Assembly: GCF_004369205.1 (NCBI RefSeq)
Contig: NZ_QFGA01000001.1
Location: forward strand, 930,001 to 994,000
From: Pelotomaculum schinkii
GTDB lineage: Bacteria > Bacillota > Desulfotomaculia > Desulfotomaculales > Pelotomaculaceae
Direction: 5' to 3'
Length of the DNA: 64,000 bases
A model generated the notes under the pieces. The model had not been told where the DNA came from. It made no database searches and was given only the letters and a program-made list of their open reading frames with translations. A program made the translations under genes and the position numbers. Shown piece after piece: positions 1 through 8,838 of this stretch. Every line of letters starts with the position of its first letter. Within the stretch, counting starts at the first letter, position 1.

Positions 1-20
1 GATAAATACTTTGTATAAAT

Positions 21-61
21 AAAAAGCAACACCCCGTTGATTGATGGGGGTGTTGCTTTTT
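21..61 (-). terminator. Rho-independent terminator
   Basis: A long perfect stem has arms 21-35 and 46-60 around a loop of about 10 nt. Read on the minus strand it ends in a T-run and sits just after the stop of the 101-residue gene at 70-375. Confidence 0.85.
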
Positions 62-69
62 ATTAGGCC

Positions 70-375
70 TTAGGTCAAGCTTACGTATAAGGCTCTCTCT
101 TCTTCCTCAAACCTTGCCTCGTATCTGCCCTTCTTATTGATACCAAAGTGATTGAAGAAACCCCTGGCAAAGACTTTGGTCTTCTTGACAGTCTGACCTT
201 CACTTGCTGCCTTGATCCTGATCGTGTTGGTGTCATTATCAAAGGCCAACTCAACATTATCGGCTTTGAGTTTTTCACGTGAAATCTTGTTGAGCACAAT
301 CGAATTTTTAGAAAGTGAGACCAGGGGCACCTTTCCCACTTTCTCGCCGCGCGGTTTGTATACTTCAAATGCCAT
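70..375 (-). CDS. Conserved hypothetical 101-residue protein
   Basis: No function is recognised. The protein is small, basic in its middle (KAASEGQTVKKTKVF) and acidic near the end (RFEEEERALYV). No signal peptide, membrane segment or cysteine is present. The ATG follows a good ribosome site (ggaggg, minus strand), and the gene has its own consensus promoter at 413-441 and terminator at 21-61, so it is a monocistronic, probably well-expressed unit. The N-terminal part (SLSKNSIVLNK) loosely recalls short DNA-binding beta-strand proteins, but this is not strong enough for a call. Confidence 0.75.
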   Translation of the reverse strand: MAFEVYKPRGEKVGKVPLVSLSKNSIVLNKISREKLKADNVELAFDNDTNTIRIKAASEGQTVKKTKVFARGFFNHFGINKKGRYEARFEEEERALYVSLT

Positions 376-412
376 GATTTACCCTCCATTACGTAATATA
401 GAACTAATAGGT

Positions 413-441
413 ATTATAGATCATTGTTTTGCTTGTGTCAA
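413..441 (-). promoter_or_regulatory. Sigma-A promoter of the 101-residue gene
   Basis: On the minus strand a perfect -35 TTGACA (436-441) and a perfect -10 TATAAT (413-418) are separated by exactly 17 nt. The ATG lies about 38 nt downstream of the -10 box. Confidence 0.85.
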
Positions 442-580
442 TTTTTGCCTTCAATAATTATAAAAACCGGCTATTGAAGGAGCCTTACACCATCTAGTTT
501 GCCCGGATTTTAATGTTAATATATGATTCAGCCCTAAATTATATGCCTATTCGTAATAATTTTGCAATAATAACAAGATA

Positions 581-2076
581 TTATTGATAAACCATCTCAA
601 CACCGAGCAGTTCCGCTATCCGGCCCAGCGGCAACATTAAATAGCCGCCCTTATCGTAAGGTATAATTTCCTGGTAAACTGTCTGACCATTTACTAAAAA
701 TTCCGCTTTTCCAGCGCTCACCCGGACAGTTTTCCCTGCCTACATCAGGGTAACAGCTCCGGTTGTTTGATCCTGTTCTATTGTTGTTTCCAGCGCATCG
801 GCAAGTGAGATGGCTAAATGTATCACTTGTTTTGATGTCGGCGGTAACCGGGTAAACTACCTTTCTTCCGTTGACTGTCAAATAATCAATGTTTACTGAT
901 ATTCTTCTGGCGCCGTTTTTTGCGGGACCAGTCAGCTGGTTATACAGTTTGTTGATAATAGTTTCTTCTATACTTGTAAAACCGCTTTCTGTATACCTGT
1001 AATGTCCTCCGTTGATGATAAGGATCACACCGCTATTCTCGTCACGGTCAAAATACATATCACTGATAAGGCCGTAACTCTGCCCGGCATGACCGGTAAG
1101 CCTCCGGCCGGCCAAACTATCAGTAATATAGAAGTTCAGACCTTTTTGCTTGTAAAAACCCTCAAGCCCACTGCCAAACCACTGCATCTGCTGCATTAAA
1201 TCCACGGTGTCCGGGTTTAAAATACAGCGATATAATCACACGCGGGTACGAATCCCCCCTCGCTGTCCGGTGTATAGAGCACGGCAACCCTGTCGAGTTG
1301 GGCTATGCCGGCAAGATCATAACTCGCCTCCATCCCCAAAGGCCGAAAGATGCGGTCATTACAGTAGTCATTGAACCTTTCGCCTGAAATCTTTTCCACC
1401 AGGCTGGCGATAATTCCGGAGCCGAAGTTGGAATAAGTAAAACCAGCGCCGGGTCTGTAGGCAGCCCAAGTTGCGCTATCGTTAAAACTTCCGCCAGGCA
1501 ACAGGATATCCTGAAGCAGGGGTGTATTGGCAGAATTTATCGCCACATTATAACCACCCTTGCCGCCGTTGTCCAAAATGCTGGAAGTATGAGTGAGCAG
1601 CATGCGAAAAGTGATTTTATCATCCGGATAGTTGGGATTTCTAACTGTGAATCCAAGGTAGTCGCTGATTCGTCGTCCAGTCCAAACCTGCCCTGCTCCC
1701 AGAGTTGCATCAGAGCAGTGGCTACCACTGTTTTGGATAGCGAGGCGATACGGTAAATGGTATCGGCGCCCGCCGGCCTATCCCTTTCCAGATCGGAGAA
1801 GCCATAACCTTTTGACCAGACGACCTTGCCGTCCTTGACAAAGACGGCGGATAGCCCCACAATCTGGTCTTGCTCCATGGCTGTTAAAATTTCAGCGTCC
1901 AGATCGCCGCCCAAAATATTGGTATAAGGGCTCAAAGCAACTTCACCGGAAACGGGATTATGAGGCACAATATCAGGCTTTTCCCCAAACATCGGTGTTA
2001 TAGTTGTTATCAGCATCAACTGCGCCAAAAATAACAGAATTGCCATTTTGAACCGGGAATTATTGTAATACTTCAT
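581..2076 (-). pseudogene. Decayed serine beta-lactamase-family hydrolase with copper-amine-oxidase-like domain
   Basis: Consecutive pieces in changing frames together make one secreted protein. Piece one (1537-2076) has an N-terminal signal sequence and the catalytic SLSK (SxxK) motif. Piece two (about 1217-1603) has the YSN motif of the class C beta-lactamase/DD-peptidase fold. Piece three (about 830-1205) has HAGQSYG in place of the third motif, then starts a stalk with VNGRKVVYPV. The tail continues in another frame to a stop at 581 and reads like the copper-amine-oxidase N-terminal repeat (LPLGRIAELLGVE). At least three frameshifts and an in-frame TAG near 750 rule out a full-length product. 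Before decay it was probably an exported peptidase or esterase acting at the cell wall. All the catalytic motifs survive, so the decay looks recent. Confidence 0.8.
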
Positions 2077-2321
2077 AGATATTTACTACCTTTCCCGCCA
2101 ATTAAACGCTTACTTGGCATTATTACTTTATTATTCAGATTCCTCTTGTTTAAAAAATTCGTCCCGCCCTTAACAGGTCCCTGCGCAATGCATTTGAAAA
2201 TTATTGCCTGTTTAACCATTACACAAGAATTAGTCCAAATATGACAAAAAAATACCCTCTCCAACAATTGTTTTCAAGGATATTATCAATTCAAACTATT
2301 GATAGCTACAGACGGGCTCAT

Positions 2322-2804
2322 TTACTGCAGGATTTTTAACGACTCCTTCAACTTCTTAAAGGTTACCTCCAGGGACTCAGAAATCACCCTGACATTTCCG
2401 ATTACCGGCATAAAATTGGTATCACCGCCCCAGCGGGGGACAACATGGATATGAAAATGTCCGGGCACCCCGGCGCCGGCAGCTTTGCCGATGTTTGCGC
2501 CCACATTAAAGCCTTCGGGATTAAAAACCCGCAGGACCTTGACCATTTTTTGAGTCATCAGAACAAGCTCAGCCGCTTCTTCCCCGGTCAGGTCTTCGAT
2601 GTCCGCCACATGCCTTTTGGGCATTATTAAAAGGTGCCCGTTGTTGTAAGGGTAGAGGTTCATTAAGACAATTGTTTTGTCTCCCCGCAGCAATACGAGA
2701 TTTGCCTCATCCTCATCAGACTGCAATTTTTGACAAAAAACACAGCCCTCCCCGTGGCTGCCTCCTACATAAACCGATCGCCACGGCGCCCAAATACAAT
2801 CCAA
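2322..2804 (-). CDS. HIT family nucleotide hydrolase/transferase
   Basis: The 160-residue protein carries the histidine triad HFHIHVV near residue 120, followed by PRWGGDTNF as in the Ap4A phosphorylase/FHIT-like branch. HIT proteins hydrolyse or transfer nucleotidyl groups on dinucleoside polyphosphates or AMP-conjugates. A CVFC pair near residue 22 and the opening WAPWRSVY are typical of the bacterial long HIT form. Length is normal. It is a single gene, separated from neighbours by terminators. The exact substrate cannot be read from sequence. Confidence 0.9.
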   Translation of the reverse strand: MDCIWAPWRSVYVGGSHGEGCVFCQKLQSDEDEANLVLLRGDKTIVLMNLYPYNNGHLLIMPKRHVADIEDLTGEEAAELVLMTQKMVKVLRVFNPEGFNVGANIGKAAGAGVPGHFHIHVVPRWGGDTNFMPVIGNVRVISESLEVTFKKLKESLKILQ

Positions 2805-2834
2805 AAGCCCTGCCTCCCTACGTGTGAATTAAAG

Positions 2835-2853
2835 AAAAAGCCCGGAGGCTTTT
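2835..2853 (-). terminator. Terminator after the 65-residue gene
   Basis: A 7-bp stem AAAAGCC/GGCTTTT with a short loop, followed on the minus strand by a T-run. It lies between the stop at 2928 and the HIT gene. Confidence 0.65.
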
Positions 2854-2927
2854 CCTTGATACTTTCTTTTTGAAGGATAAACCTATAATATATTCAGATC
2901 ATACCACTTCCGCATTGTCATCGCAAC

Positions 2928-3125
2928 TCACTTACTTTCTGCGGCAATTTGCATGCTAATCTTTTTTAATAAACCCTCTTTGGATACTGCATAACAGAGT
3001 TTTGTTAAACCGGACTCCAGCCCTTTTCCATACCAAAGTATATCTCTACTTTTGTACCACACGGAGCATAAATATCTTTTGCCCCCCACTTCAATCTGTA
3101 CATACTCCTCCTTTTTAGCCAGCAT
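2928..3125 (-). CDS. Hypothetical 65-residue protein
   Basis: Small soluble protein with no recognised family. The ATG is preceded on the minus strand by a purine-rich ribosome site (aggaaggggg) about 8 nt away, and a terminator follows the stop, which supports a real gene. The sequence alternates short hydrophobic and charged stretches (VQIEVGGKRYLC) and has two cysteines. No function can be assigned. Confidence 0.55.
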   Translation of the reverse strand: MLAKKEEYVQIEVGGKRYLCSVWYKSRDILWYGKGLESGLTKLCYAVSKEGLLKKISMQIAAESK

Positions 3126-3354
3126 CAGAAAGCCCCCTTCCTAACATTAGCTTCCTACCATTAGTTAATTCATTCGCCAAAATAATGGATAATCCTTTAG
3201 GAATTTTCCGACAATTCTCAACATTTAAACACTATTTCCGCCATTTATCTCTGATTGTCGGGGGGGGGGAAGGGGTGATTCTTCCTGCGTCTAAAAAGCG
3301 TCCCTCCTAATTTTTAATTTGGACAGCCTCCATTTATGACATCTTTTTTAATCC

Positions 3355-4233
3355 TTATTTTACCGTCTCAACATTAATATTTTTTCCGTCAGTGGTAAAA
3401 ACAATTGTCCCTCTCTCGTCAGTACGTAAGATGTCCACGCCGGCTTTTTTCAACTTAGCCAGGGTAGTCGGGTGGGGATGGTGGTAATCGTTATCTGCCC
3501 CGAGTGAAATGACGGCGTATTCAGGCTTAACTATACTTAAAAAAGCCGGAGAAGTGGAGGAATTGCTGCCATGATGGCCAACCTTGAGGACATCAGCCCT
3601 GACGTCGGCGCCACTGTTGAGCATCTCTTTCTCGGACTCCGATTCAGCATCGCCTTCCAGAAGGAACGATACCTCACGGTAGGTGATCTTGATTACCGCT
3701 GAATAATTGTTCAGGTCATTATAGGAAGAGCCAATAGGGGCCAGGACTTTCACCGAAAGCCCCTCTTCCTCCAGGATATTCACGCCGGCTTTGGCCGTAG
3801 TTACCTGCAGCCCTTTGCCGGCAATCGCTTCCAGCAGTTCCCGAAAAGTCCTGGTATTGGCCGTAACTTTGGGCAACAGGATTTCGCCAACAGGGAATTC
3901 CTGAATAACTGTATCAAGCGAGCCGATATGGTCTTCATGAGGATGGGTGCCAACCAGGTAGTCCAGCCTGGCAATTCCTCGTGCTTCTAAATAGTCAATA
4001 ATTGCGACGGCGCTGTCATTCTTTCCTGCATCCACCAGCATGTTCCGCCCGTCTGGAAACTGTACGAGTATGCAGTCTCCTTGCCCAACATCTAAAAAAT
4101 GGACGCGTAAAGCGCCGGGGGAAACCTCCCGCTCCGACAACCCGTTGGACTGTTCGGGGGGTGTGGTTAACCCGCAGCCGGCCAACCCAAAGGCTAAAAA
4201 CAAAATCAACAACAAGATCGATAATCTTTTCAC
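3355..4233 (-). CDS. Metallo-beta-lactamase-fold lipoprotein, ComEC C-domain-like
   Basis: The 292-residue protein starts with a lipoprotein signal ending in LAGC (residues 17-20) and should be anchored outside the membrane. It continues with a metallo-beta-lactamase fold: FLDVGQGDCILVQ near 50, the metal motif THPHEDH near 96-102, and a later DVLKVGHHGSNSS. This is the fold of the ComEC/Rec2 C-terminal nuclease domain without the channel part. Family members act as stand-alone nucleases or phosphodiesterases; the substrate here is inferred only. The gene lies downstream of a DUF3006 gene, a common pairing for this group. Confidence 0.85.
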   Translation of the reverse strand: MKRLSILLLILFLAFGLAGCGLTTPPEQSNGLSEREVSPGALRVHFLDVGQGDCILVQFPDGRNMLVDAGKNDSAVAIIDYLEARGIARLDYLVGTHPHEDHIGSLDTVIQEFPVGEILLPKVTANTRTFRELLEAIAGKGLQVTTAKAGVNILEEEGLSVKVLAPIGSSYNDLNNYSAVIKITYREVSFLLEGDAESESEKEMLNSGADVRADVLKVGHHGSNSSTSPAFLSIVKPEYAVISLGADNDYHHPHPTTLAKLKKAGVDILRTDERGTIVFTTDGKNINVETVK

Positions 4234-4342
4234 ACTATACCTCTATCTTAAACTGCTACGCAGTTTTGCGCGATTGAAATCGTACCCGTATGGCAAAGTC
4301 TTCATACTCTGCTGGCGCCGGACAAGCGGTACGAGGCTATCT

Positions 4343-4543
4343 TTAATCTTTAAATACCTGGCGCGCCAGCCTTTTGATATCCTCCTTAACAGTGGCTGTA
4401 GCCTTGGCGTCGACGCCAATGGAAATTGTAACCACATCCCCCTCCAATGCTTCCGGGGGCAGAAGTTGTCTCGGCAGGTTGAATGTCTGCCGTTCATACT
4501 CAATTACAACCCAGTCACCTTCAAAGCGGTCAATTATGTACAT
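4343..4543 (-). CDS. DUF3006 family protein
   Basis: The 66-residue protein beginning MYIIDRFEGDWVV matches the DUF3006 opening. The start at 4543 is chosen because GGAGGT lies 5 nt upstream; the ATG ten codons earlier has no such site. DUF3006 proteins are small, of unknown function, and very often sit next to MBL-fold ComEC-like genes, as here (the MBL gene is about 110 nt downstream on the same strand). Co-transcription is likely. Confidence 0.85.
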   Translation of the reverse strand: MYIIDRFEGDWVVIEYERQTFNLPRQLLPPEALEGDVVTISIGVDAKATATVKEDIKRLARQVFKD

Positions 4544-4620
4544 AAGGGACCTCCGGTTATTGATTCTTAACATTTTATTTTAATTTTTACTTCGCCAGAG
4601 TTATGTCTTTGTCCTTCCTC

Positions 4621-4645
4621 AAAAAAAGAAGTCCCCGCTTCTTTT
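4621..4645 (-). terminator. Terminator-like hairpin upstream of DUF3006
   Basis: AAAAGAAG/CTTCTTTT stem with a GC-rich loop, followed by a T-run only on the minus strand. No minus-strand gene lies upstream, so it could be a leader attenuator for the DUF3006/MBL unit or a relic. Apart from this hairpin nothing is recognised in the gap 4544-4905, although the frame of the next gene stays open leftwards to 4663 without a ribosome site. Confidence 0.4.
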
Positions 4646-4905
4646 GAGCGAGGCATGAAAAAGTGGCATACACAATAAATGTACCCGGTTCTAGACCTTT
4701 TTATACAATAACACCATCTCGCTGCCCACCGCCTTATGAACAAAAAGTCCCGGCGTCAGCCGGGTCCATTAATACAGATTCCTTAAAAAATTTTGCTATT
4801 TATATTGACATCACCCCAAGGGCAACTTATAAACTAAAGATGTGCCCTGAAGCAGCAGTTATTAAACGCTTGCCTGGCAGCAAAAAAACATTGGAGGTAA
4901 TGAAT

Positions 4906-5379
4906 TTGACTGAAGAAAAACGTTATGATATACGTGCAAAAGATTTAGATGAAATCCCTGTGCGAACTATGCGCGGGAAGGTTACAGAATATCCCAACGA
5001 CCTCGCCACTTTGATGACGGCCAGTTTAGAAGAAATTATTTCTATGGGCGGTAATTGTTCAGGACCTCCGATCGTACTCTATGATAAGGAAGTAGATTTC
5101 AATTCCATGGAGACAGAGCTGGAAGTTGCCTGGCCGGTAACAGACAAAGCCCTGGCCAATAAGGTCTTGCCGCCTGTCCATGCGGCGTCGGTAATAGAAC
5201 ATCTGGACCCGGATAATAGCCTGGAAGGCGCTTACGGGGCCTTGTACGCCTGGATCAAAAAAAATGGTTACCATCCGGCTTACCCTATTCGTGAAATATA
5301 TGATACTGATCCGCAGGCAACATCACCCGAACAACTTTTGATTGAGATCATCCTGCCACTTAAAAAAGAACACGATTAA
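4906..5379 (+). CDS. GyrI-like/AraC effector-binding-domain protein
   Basis: A single-domain protein of about 157 residues. YDIRAKDLDEIPVRTMRG at the N-terminus and the end (EQLLIEIILPLKK) are typical of the GyrI-like small-molecule-binding fold, which binds cationic hydrophobic compounds in stand-alone proteins and regulator C-domains. The frame is open from 4663, but GGAGGT at 4893-4898 fits a TTG start at 4906 (spacing 7); the ATG at 4900 lies only 1 nt from it. No DNA-binding domain is present. A strong terminator follows. Confidence 0.8.
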   Translation: MTEEKRYDIRAKDLDEIPVRTMRGKVTEYPNDLATLMTASLEEIISMGGNCSGPPIVLYDKEVDFNSMETELEVAWPVTDKALANKVLPPVHAASVIEHLDPDNSLEGAYGALYAWIKKNGYHPAYPIREIYDTDPQATSPEQLLIEIILPLKKEHD

Positions 5380-5386
5380 AAAATAT

Positions 5387-5428
5387 GGGAGTCCAGGTAT
5401 GCTCAAAATACCAGGACTCCCTTTTTTT
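5387..5428 (+). terminator. Terminator of the GyrI-like gene
   Basis: The gggagtcc and ggta arms pair with tacc and ggactccc around one A/A mismatch, followed by seven T. It lies 8 nt after the stop. Confidence 0.9.
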
Positions 5429-5508
5429 GCAACACTCATATGGACGCAATTTAATCGTACTTGCTCTACACAGTTTTGAGGGTTTATTAAGCAATATTTT
5501 GGGGTCTT

Positions 5509-5526
5509 GTGCGAATGAATTCGCAC
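5509..5526. repeat. Short palindrome GTGCGAATGAATTCGCAC, copy 1
   Basis: Perfect 8-bp inverted repeat around a GA centre, in an otherwise empty stretch (5429-5583). Related copies occur at 56681-56698 and 59641-59657, all intergenic. Confidence 0.7.
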
Positions 5527-5583
5527 CCAAATTATGGAATATTTTTGTATTAATTTGCAATTATAATTGAATGTTTTAGAAGA

Positions 5584-5985
5584 TTAAATCAGCGCCGGGA
5601 TAAATTTAGCCAGGATGTACACATCCCCTCTATTGGCGACAATCTTATGTTCAACGCTGTCAGGCACTACAACGGTGACACCCGGCTCATAGACTATTTT
5701 CCGGCCTGCCATGTACCCCAAACCGGTTCCGCCCACTACCTCATGCAGTTCCCATCTTCCTTCATGGATATGGTCCCCGATTTCAAAACCGTCTTCTATT
5801 TTCACAAGGTGGCAGCTGAATTTACCACCGTTGGTATCCCCTTTGACCATGTTCTTCTGAAAAACCCCTTTGAATTTGGCGTGTGGATACCACTCCAGGT
5901 CTTCAACAACTAAATCCTCCTGGCCGAGATAACCTATCTTTCCGGCCAGTATCCGTTCGACAAAATGGTAGTCTCCGCTCATCAT
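5584..5985 (-). CDS. Cupin-domain protein
   Basis: The 133-residue single-domain protein has the cupin metal motif (HIHEGRWELHEVVGG, residues about 70-85) and the second motif around VPDSVEHKIV, a complete six-stranded cupin core. Such small cupins bind a divalent metal and act as isomerases, dioxygenases or small-molecule sensors; substrate unknown. It stands alone on its strand. The start may be either of the two adjacent ATG codons. Confidence 0.85.
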   Translation of the reverse strand: MMSGDYHFVERILAGKIGYLGQEDLVVEDLEWYPHAKFKGVFQKNMVKGDTNGGKFSCHLVKIEDGFEIGDHIHEGRWELHEVVGGTGLGYMAGRKIVYEPGVTVVVPDSVEHKIVANRGDVYILAKFIPALI

Positions 5986-6175
5986 TTAAAACCTCCCCTT
6001 GCTTATTAATAGAATCCGTTTCCTGCTTAACCTCTTATCCTACCTATTATCAGCAGAAAACCGGGCTTATCGCTATAGTACCATATAATTCACACAATAT
6101 CAGCCTGTCTTATCCATCTGTTGCAAAATTTTGATAATGTTAAAGGGTAAGCGCTGCCGTTATCGCATAATGATG

Positions 6176-6214
6176 AAAAACACCCCCTGCATAATGACGA
6201 CAGAAGGTGTTTTT
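6176..6214 (-). terminator. Terminator of the YndM-like gene
   Basis: AAAAACACC pairs with GGTGTTTTT. On the minus strand a T-run follows; it lies 30 nt after the stop at 6245. Confidence 0.75.
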
Positions 6215-6244
6215 GTGAACTTTAGGCCTTTTGCAGATTTTCCC

Positions 6245-6625
6245 TTAAACGGGTGGCTCATTGCCCACCGTTTTCATAGGAATAACCAGGTACTTATGGA
6301 AATACCATTCTCCGAATGCAATCAGGGCAAGTGTGATAATCCAGCCTGCCGCCGTTATCGTCATCGTGTAGTGCAGTATTTGATCGGCTATCCCTATTAC
6401 CAGGGCTGCCATAACCACATCTGCAATAGTTGTATAAACATTCCCGTAGCGATGCAGTATCCACAAATCACCTGCTAAGTAGGCCACTATCGTCAGGACC
6501 AGAGCTATAACAAAAGCCTGGATGGCGGTTATTTGGCTGAATAGAGGCAATAACACGATGCTTATGATAGCAATCATAACAAATTTTATTAACAGTGCTG
6601 TAACATGTCTACTAAATATCATCAT
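6245..6625 (-). CDS. DUF2512 (YndM-like) membrane protein
   Basis: The 126-residue protein is almost entirely membrane-embedded, with four predicted helices (about 10-30, 35-55, 65-85, 92-112). The GDLWILHRYGN loop after helix 2 is characteristic of the DUF2512/YndM family of spore-forming Firmicutes. B. subtilis yndM is linked to sporulation-phase expression, but its function is unknown. It is monocistronic with its own terminator. Confidence 0.85.
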   Translation of the reverse strand: MMIFSRHVTALLIKFVMIAIISIVLLPLFSQITAIQAFVIALVLTIVAYLAGDLWILHRYGNVYTTIADVVMAALVIGIADQILHYTMTITAAGWIITLALIAFGEWYFHKYLVIPMKTVGNEPPV

Positions 6626-6672
6626 TTCACCTCCTTTTTTTTAGTATGAATCATTTTTTGTTTTTTATACAT

Positions 6673-6693
6673 AAAAAACCCCATCATTGGGGT
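6673..6693 (-). terminator. Terminator of cysE
   Basis: ACCCC-atcatt-GGGGT stem followed on the minus strand by six T. It lies about 130 nt downstream of the cysE stop. Confidence 0.7.
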
Positions 6694-6820
6694 CCATAAC
6701 CAACATGTATTCTGGTTTGTTAACTCGACTATTCTTTTATAATGAGTATAAAGTTATTATCAGCACATAGCAACTATTCTGCTTTGGCGGATCATTTCCG
6801 CCCGGCAATATTTAGCTTTA

Positions 6821-7579
6821 TTATGCCGAACGCCCGCTGCCGGCCAAACGTTCTTCGCCGTGGTCTGCCGGATTATCCTCAATCTGTCTGAAGCGCTGCG
6901 CAGAGAGCTGGATATTCTGGCGCTCCAGTTCCAGGACACGTTTCTCCAACTTTTCAATATTTAATTGCAGACAAGAGAGCACGTCTGCTACCGGGTCGGG
7001 GAGCAGGTCGTGACGCAGGTCAATTTCTTTTTCCCCGCTTCTTTTTTCATCTAATACCTTTTTCCCATTTTGAACTACCACCCTACCAGGTACCCCCACA
7101 ACTGTACTGTCCGGTGGAATGGCTTTTAGAACAACCGATCCGGCGCCAATTTTAACGTTATCACCAACGGTAAAGGAACCTAAAACTTTGGCGCCCGAAC
7201 TTACTACAACGTTATCGCCTATGGTTGGATGCCTCTTGCCCTTTTCTTTACCCGTGCCCCCCAGAGTGACACCCTGGTATAGGGTAACGTTATTGCCGAT
7301 TTCAGCGGTTTCGCCAATAACCACGCCCGAACCGTGGTCAATGAAAAGGCCCTCCCCTATTTTCGCTCCAGGGTGGATTTCTATCCCGGTCAAAAAGCGC
7401 CCAAACTGGGAAATCAACCTGGCCGTAACAAACCAGCGCCTCTGATAAAAGGCGTGCGCTACCCTGTATATCAACAGGGCGTGCAAACCAGGGTAGCAAA
7501 GAATTACTTCCAGTGTTGATTTTGCGGCAGGATCCCGTTCCATTACTGCACTTATGTCCTTTCTAAGCCGGCTAAACAT
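6821..7579 (-). CDS. cysE: Serine O-acetyltransferase
   Basis: Transfers acetyl from acetyl-CoA to L-serine, giving O-acetylserine for cysteine synthesis. The protein has the alpha-helical N-domain (about 1-60) and a left-handed beta-helix of hexapeptide repeats with [22 protein letters not shown] and [12 protein letters not shown]. The C-terminal tail (about 190-252) has a coiled-coil-like stretch ([17 protein letters not shown]), longer than in the shortest Firmicute forms. The ATG at 7579 is preferred over 7588 because ggagg abuts the earlier one but lies 9 nt before this one. It is the partner of cysK at 10615, not in the same operon, and has its own promoter. Confidence 0.95.
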   Translation of the reverse strand: MFSRLRKDISAVMERDPAAKSTLEVILCYPGLHALLIYRVAHAFYQRRWFVTARLISQFGRFLTGIEIHPGAKIGEGLFIDHGSGVVIGETAEIGNNVTLYQGVTLGGTGKEKGKRHPTIGDNVVVSSGAKVLGSFTVGDNVKIGAGSVVLKAIPPDSTVVGVPGRVVVQNGKKVLDEKRSGEKEIDLRHDLLPDPVADVLSCLQLNIEKLEKRVLELERQNIQLSAQRFRQIEDNPADHGEERLAGSGRSA

Positions 7580-7732
7580 AGCTGTCATCCTCCCAAGTGA
7601 GATAGTTGAAAATAATCACACTATTTAGATTGATTTAATAATAATTATTCCGGCAGTCGATCCTTATCTTGAGTGGTAGGTCGGCCTGCGACGGAAATAT
7701 ATGGTTAGTTTAGTAACCTAATTGAAAAAGTA

Positions 7733-7768
7733 TACTTTAATCATATTAAAGTACTAGGTTTTTGTCAA
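7733..7768 (-). promoter_or_regulatory. cysE promoter with dyad operator on the -10 box
   Basis: On the minus strand TTGACA (7763-7768), a 17-nt spacer and TATGAT (7740-7745) form a strong promoter. A perfect dyad TACTTTAA-N5-TTAAAGTA (7733-7753) sits on the -10 box and would let a repressor block it. The leader from here to the cysE start is about 150 nt with no T-box signature. The rest of the 7580-8030 gap shows only a possible TTGACA at 7867 for the divergent cassette, without a convincing -10. Confidence 0.7.
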
Positions 7769-8030
7769 CTACAATAATGCTCGCCACAATAAAAAAGTCA
7801 CCGTGGTTAGCACTCACAGGAGTGCAGAAAAGAAGGTACCAATTATGTTAATATCTACTACCTTAATTGACAAAAACAAGCAATAGGCCGCAATAATTAC
7901 GTTTTATAACATCTATTTCAAATGATACCGCTGGATGTATATATTACCACCAAATATTGTGGGCATTACAGAACACAAATGTATAAAAAATACATATTTT
8001 ACAGAGACGAAGATGAAAGGAGCGAGACAG

Positions 8031-8810
8031 TTGATAAACGAAATAACAATTCTTCCCGGTTTGGATAAAAGAGGGTTAAGAGAAAAATTTGATCAAATTA
8101 CGCTTGCTGCCGGAGAAACCATATCGATCGTCGGCCCTACCGGCAGCGGTAAAACTGCTTTTATAACCGACATCGAGCTTCTTGCCCAGGGGGATACCTC
8201 TACCAAGCGCCGCTTGCTGGTCAACGGCCAGGTTCCCGGTGATGATGTCAGAAGCAATCCCTCTCTTAAGCCAATCGCCATGATTACGCAAAATACCAAA
8301 TGTTTTGCAGACGTCTCAACTGAAGAGTTTTTGGGGATCCATGCCCGTGCCCGTGGAATTCATGATCATATGGTTGTCTATGAAACCATAGACCTGGCCA
8401 ACAAGTTTACAGGAGAAAAAATCGAAAAAGATAGCAGAGTTACCGTCCTGTCCGGCGGACAAACCAGATCCCTTTTGGTGGCCGACGCCATGTTAATTGG
8501 CGCTGCTCCTGTAATCCTGCTGGATGAAATCGAGAACGCCGGGATTTTCAAGCGTGAGGTCGTCAGAATGATTCAGGATACCGGGAAAATAGTTGTTTTC
8601 GTGACCCACGACCCGGTCATTGCCCTGTTAACCCAAAAGCGCATCATCATGGAGAACGGGGCGGTCAAAAGAATCATCCACCGCAGCGACCTGGAGGTTA
8701 AAGCTGCGCACAACCTGCTCGAACTTGATGATAGGGTAGATATCATCAGAGAGAAATTAAGAGCAGGAAAAATGATTACCAAAGAACTTATTGCAGTAAA
8801 TTTCGCGTAA
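8031..8810 (+). CDS. Soluble ABC-type ATPase of a three-gene metallocluster-like cassette
   Basis: A single ABC nucleotide-binding domain of about 259 residues: Walker A GPTGSGKT, Q-loop MITQNT, signature LSGGQ, Walker B VILLDEIE and H-loop VTHDP. No transmembrane gene accompanies it, so it is probably not a transporter. The start is taken as TTG 8031 because AAAGGAG ends 8 nt upstream; the frame is open back to 7935 but lacks ribosome sites. It is 28 nt upstream of a P-loop GTPase and a 4Fe-4S protein on the same strand. This set suggests nucleotide-driven assembly or activation of a metalloenzyme (inference). Confidence 0.85.
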   Translation: MINEITILPGLDKRGLREKFDQITLAAGETISIVGPTGSGKTAFITDIELLAQGDTSTKRRLLVNGQVPGDDVRSNPSLKPIAMITQNTKCFADVSTEEFLGIHARARGIHDHMVVYETIDLANKFTGEKIEKDSRVTVLSGGQTRSLLVADAMLIGAAPVILLDEIENAGIFKREVVRMIQDTGKIVVFVTHDPVIALLTQKRIIMENGAVKRIIHRSDLEVKAAHNLLELDDRVDIIREKLRAGKMITKELIAVNFA

Positions 8811-8838
8811 TACTTAAGATTAGTGGAGGTGCCTTTTT

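Noticed and set aside
2073-2267. 64-codon minus-strand ORF upstream of the decayed hydrolase
   Set aside because: No ribosome site; low-complexity composition of intergenic DNA.
7580-7760. Cysteine T-box leader before cysE
   Set aside because: The conserved T-box core (AGGGTGGNACCGCG) and antiterminator are not present.
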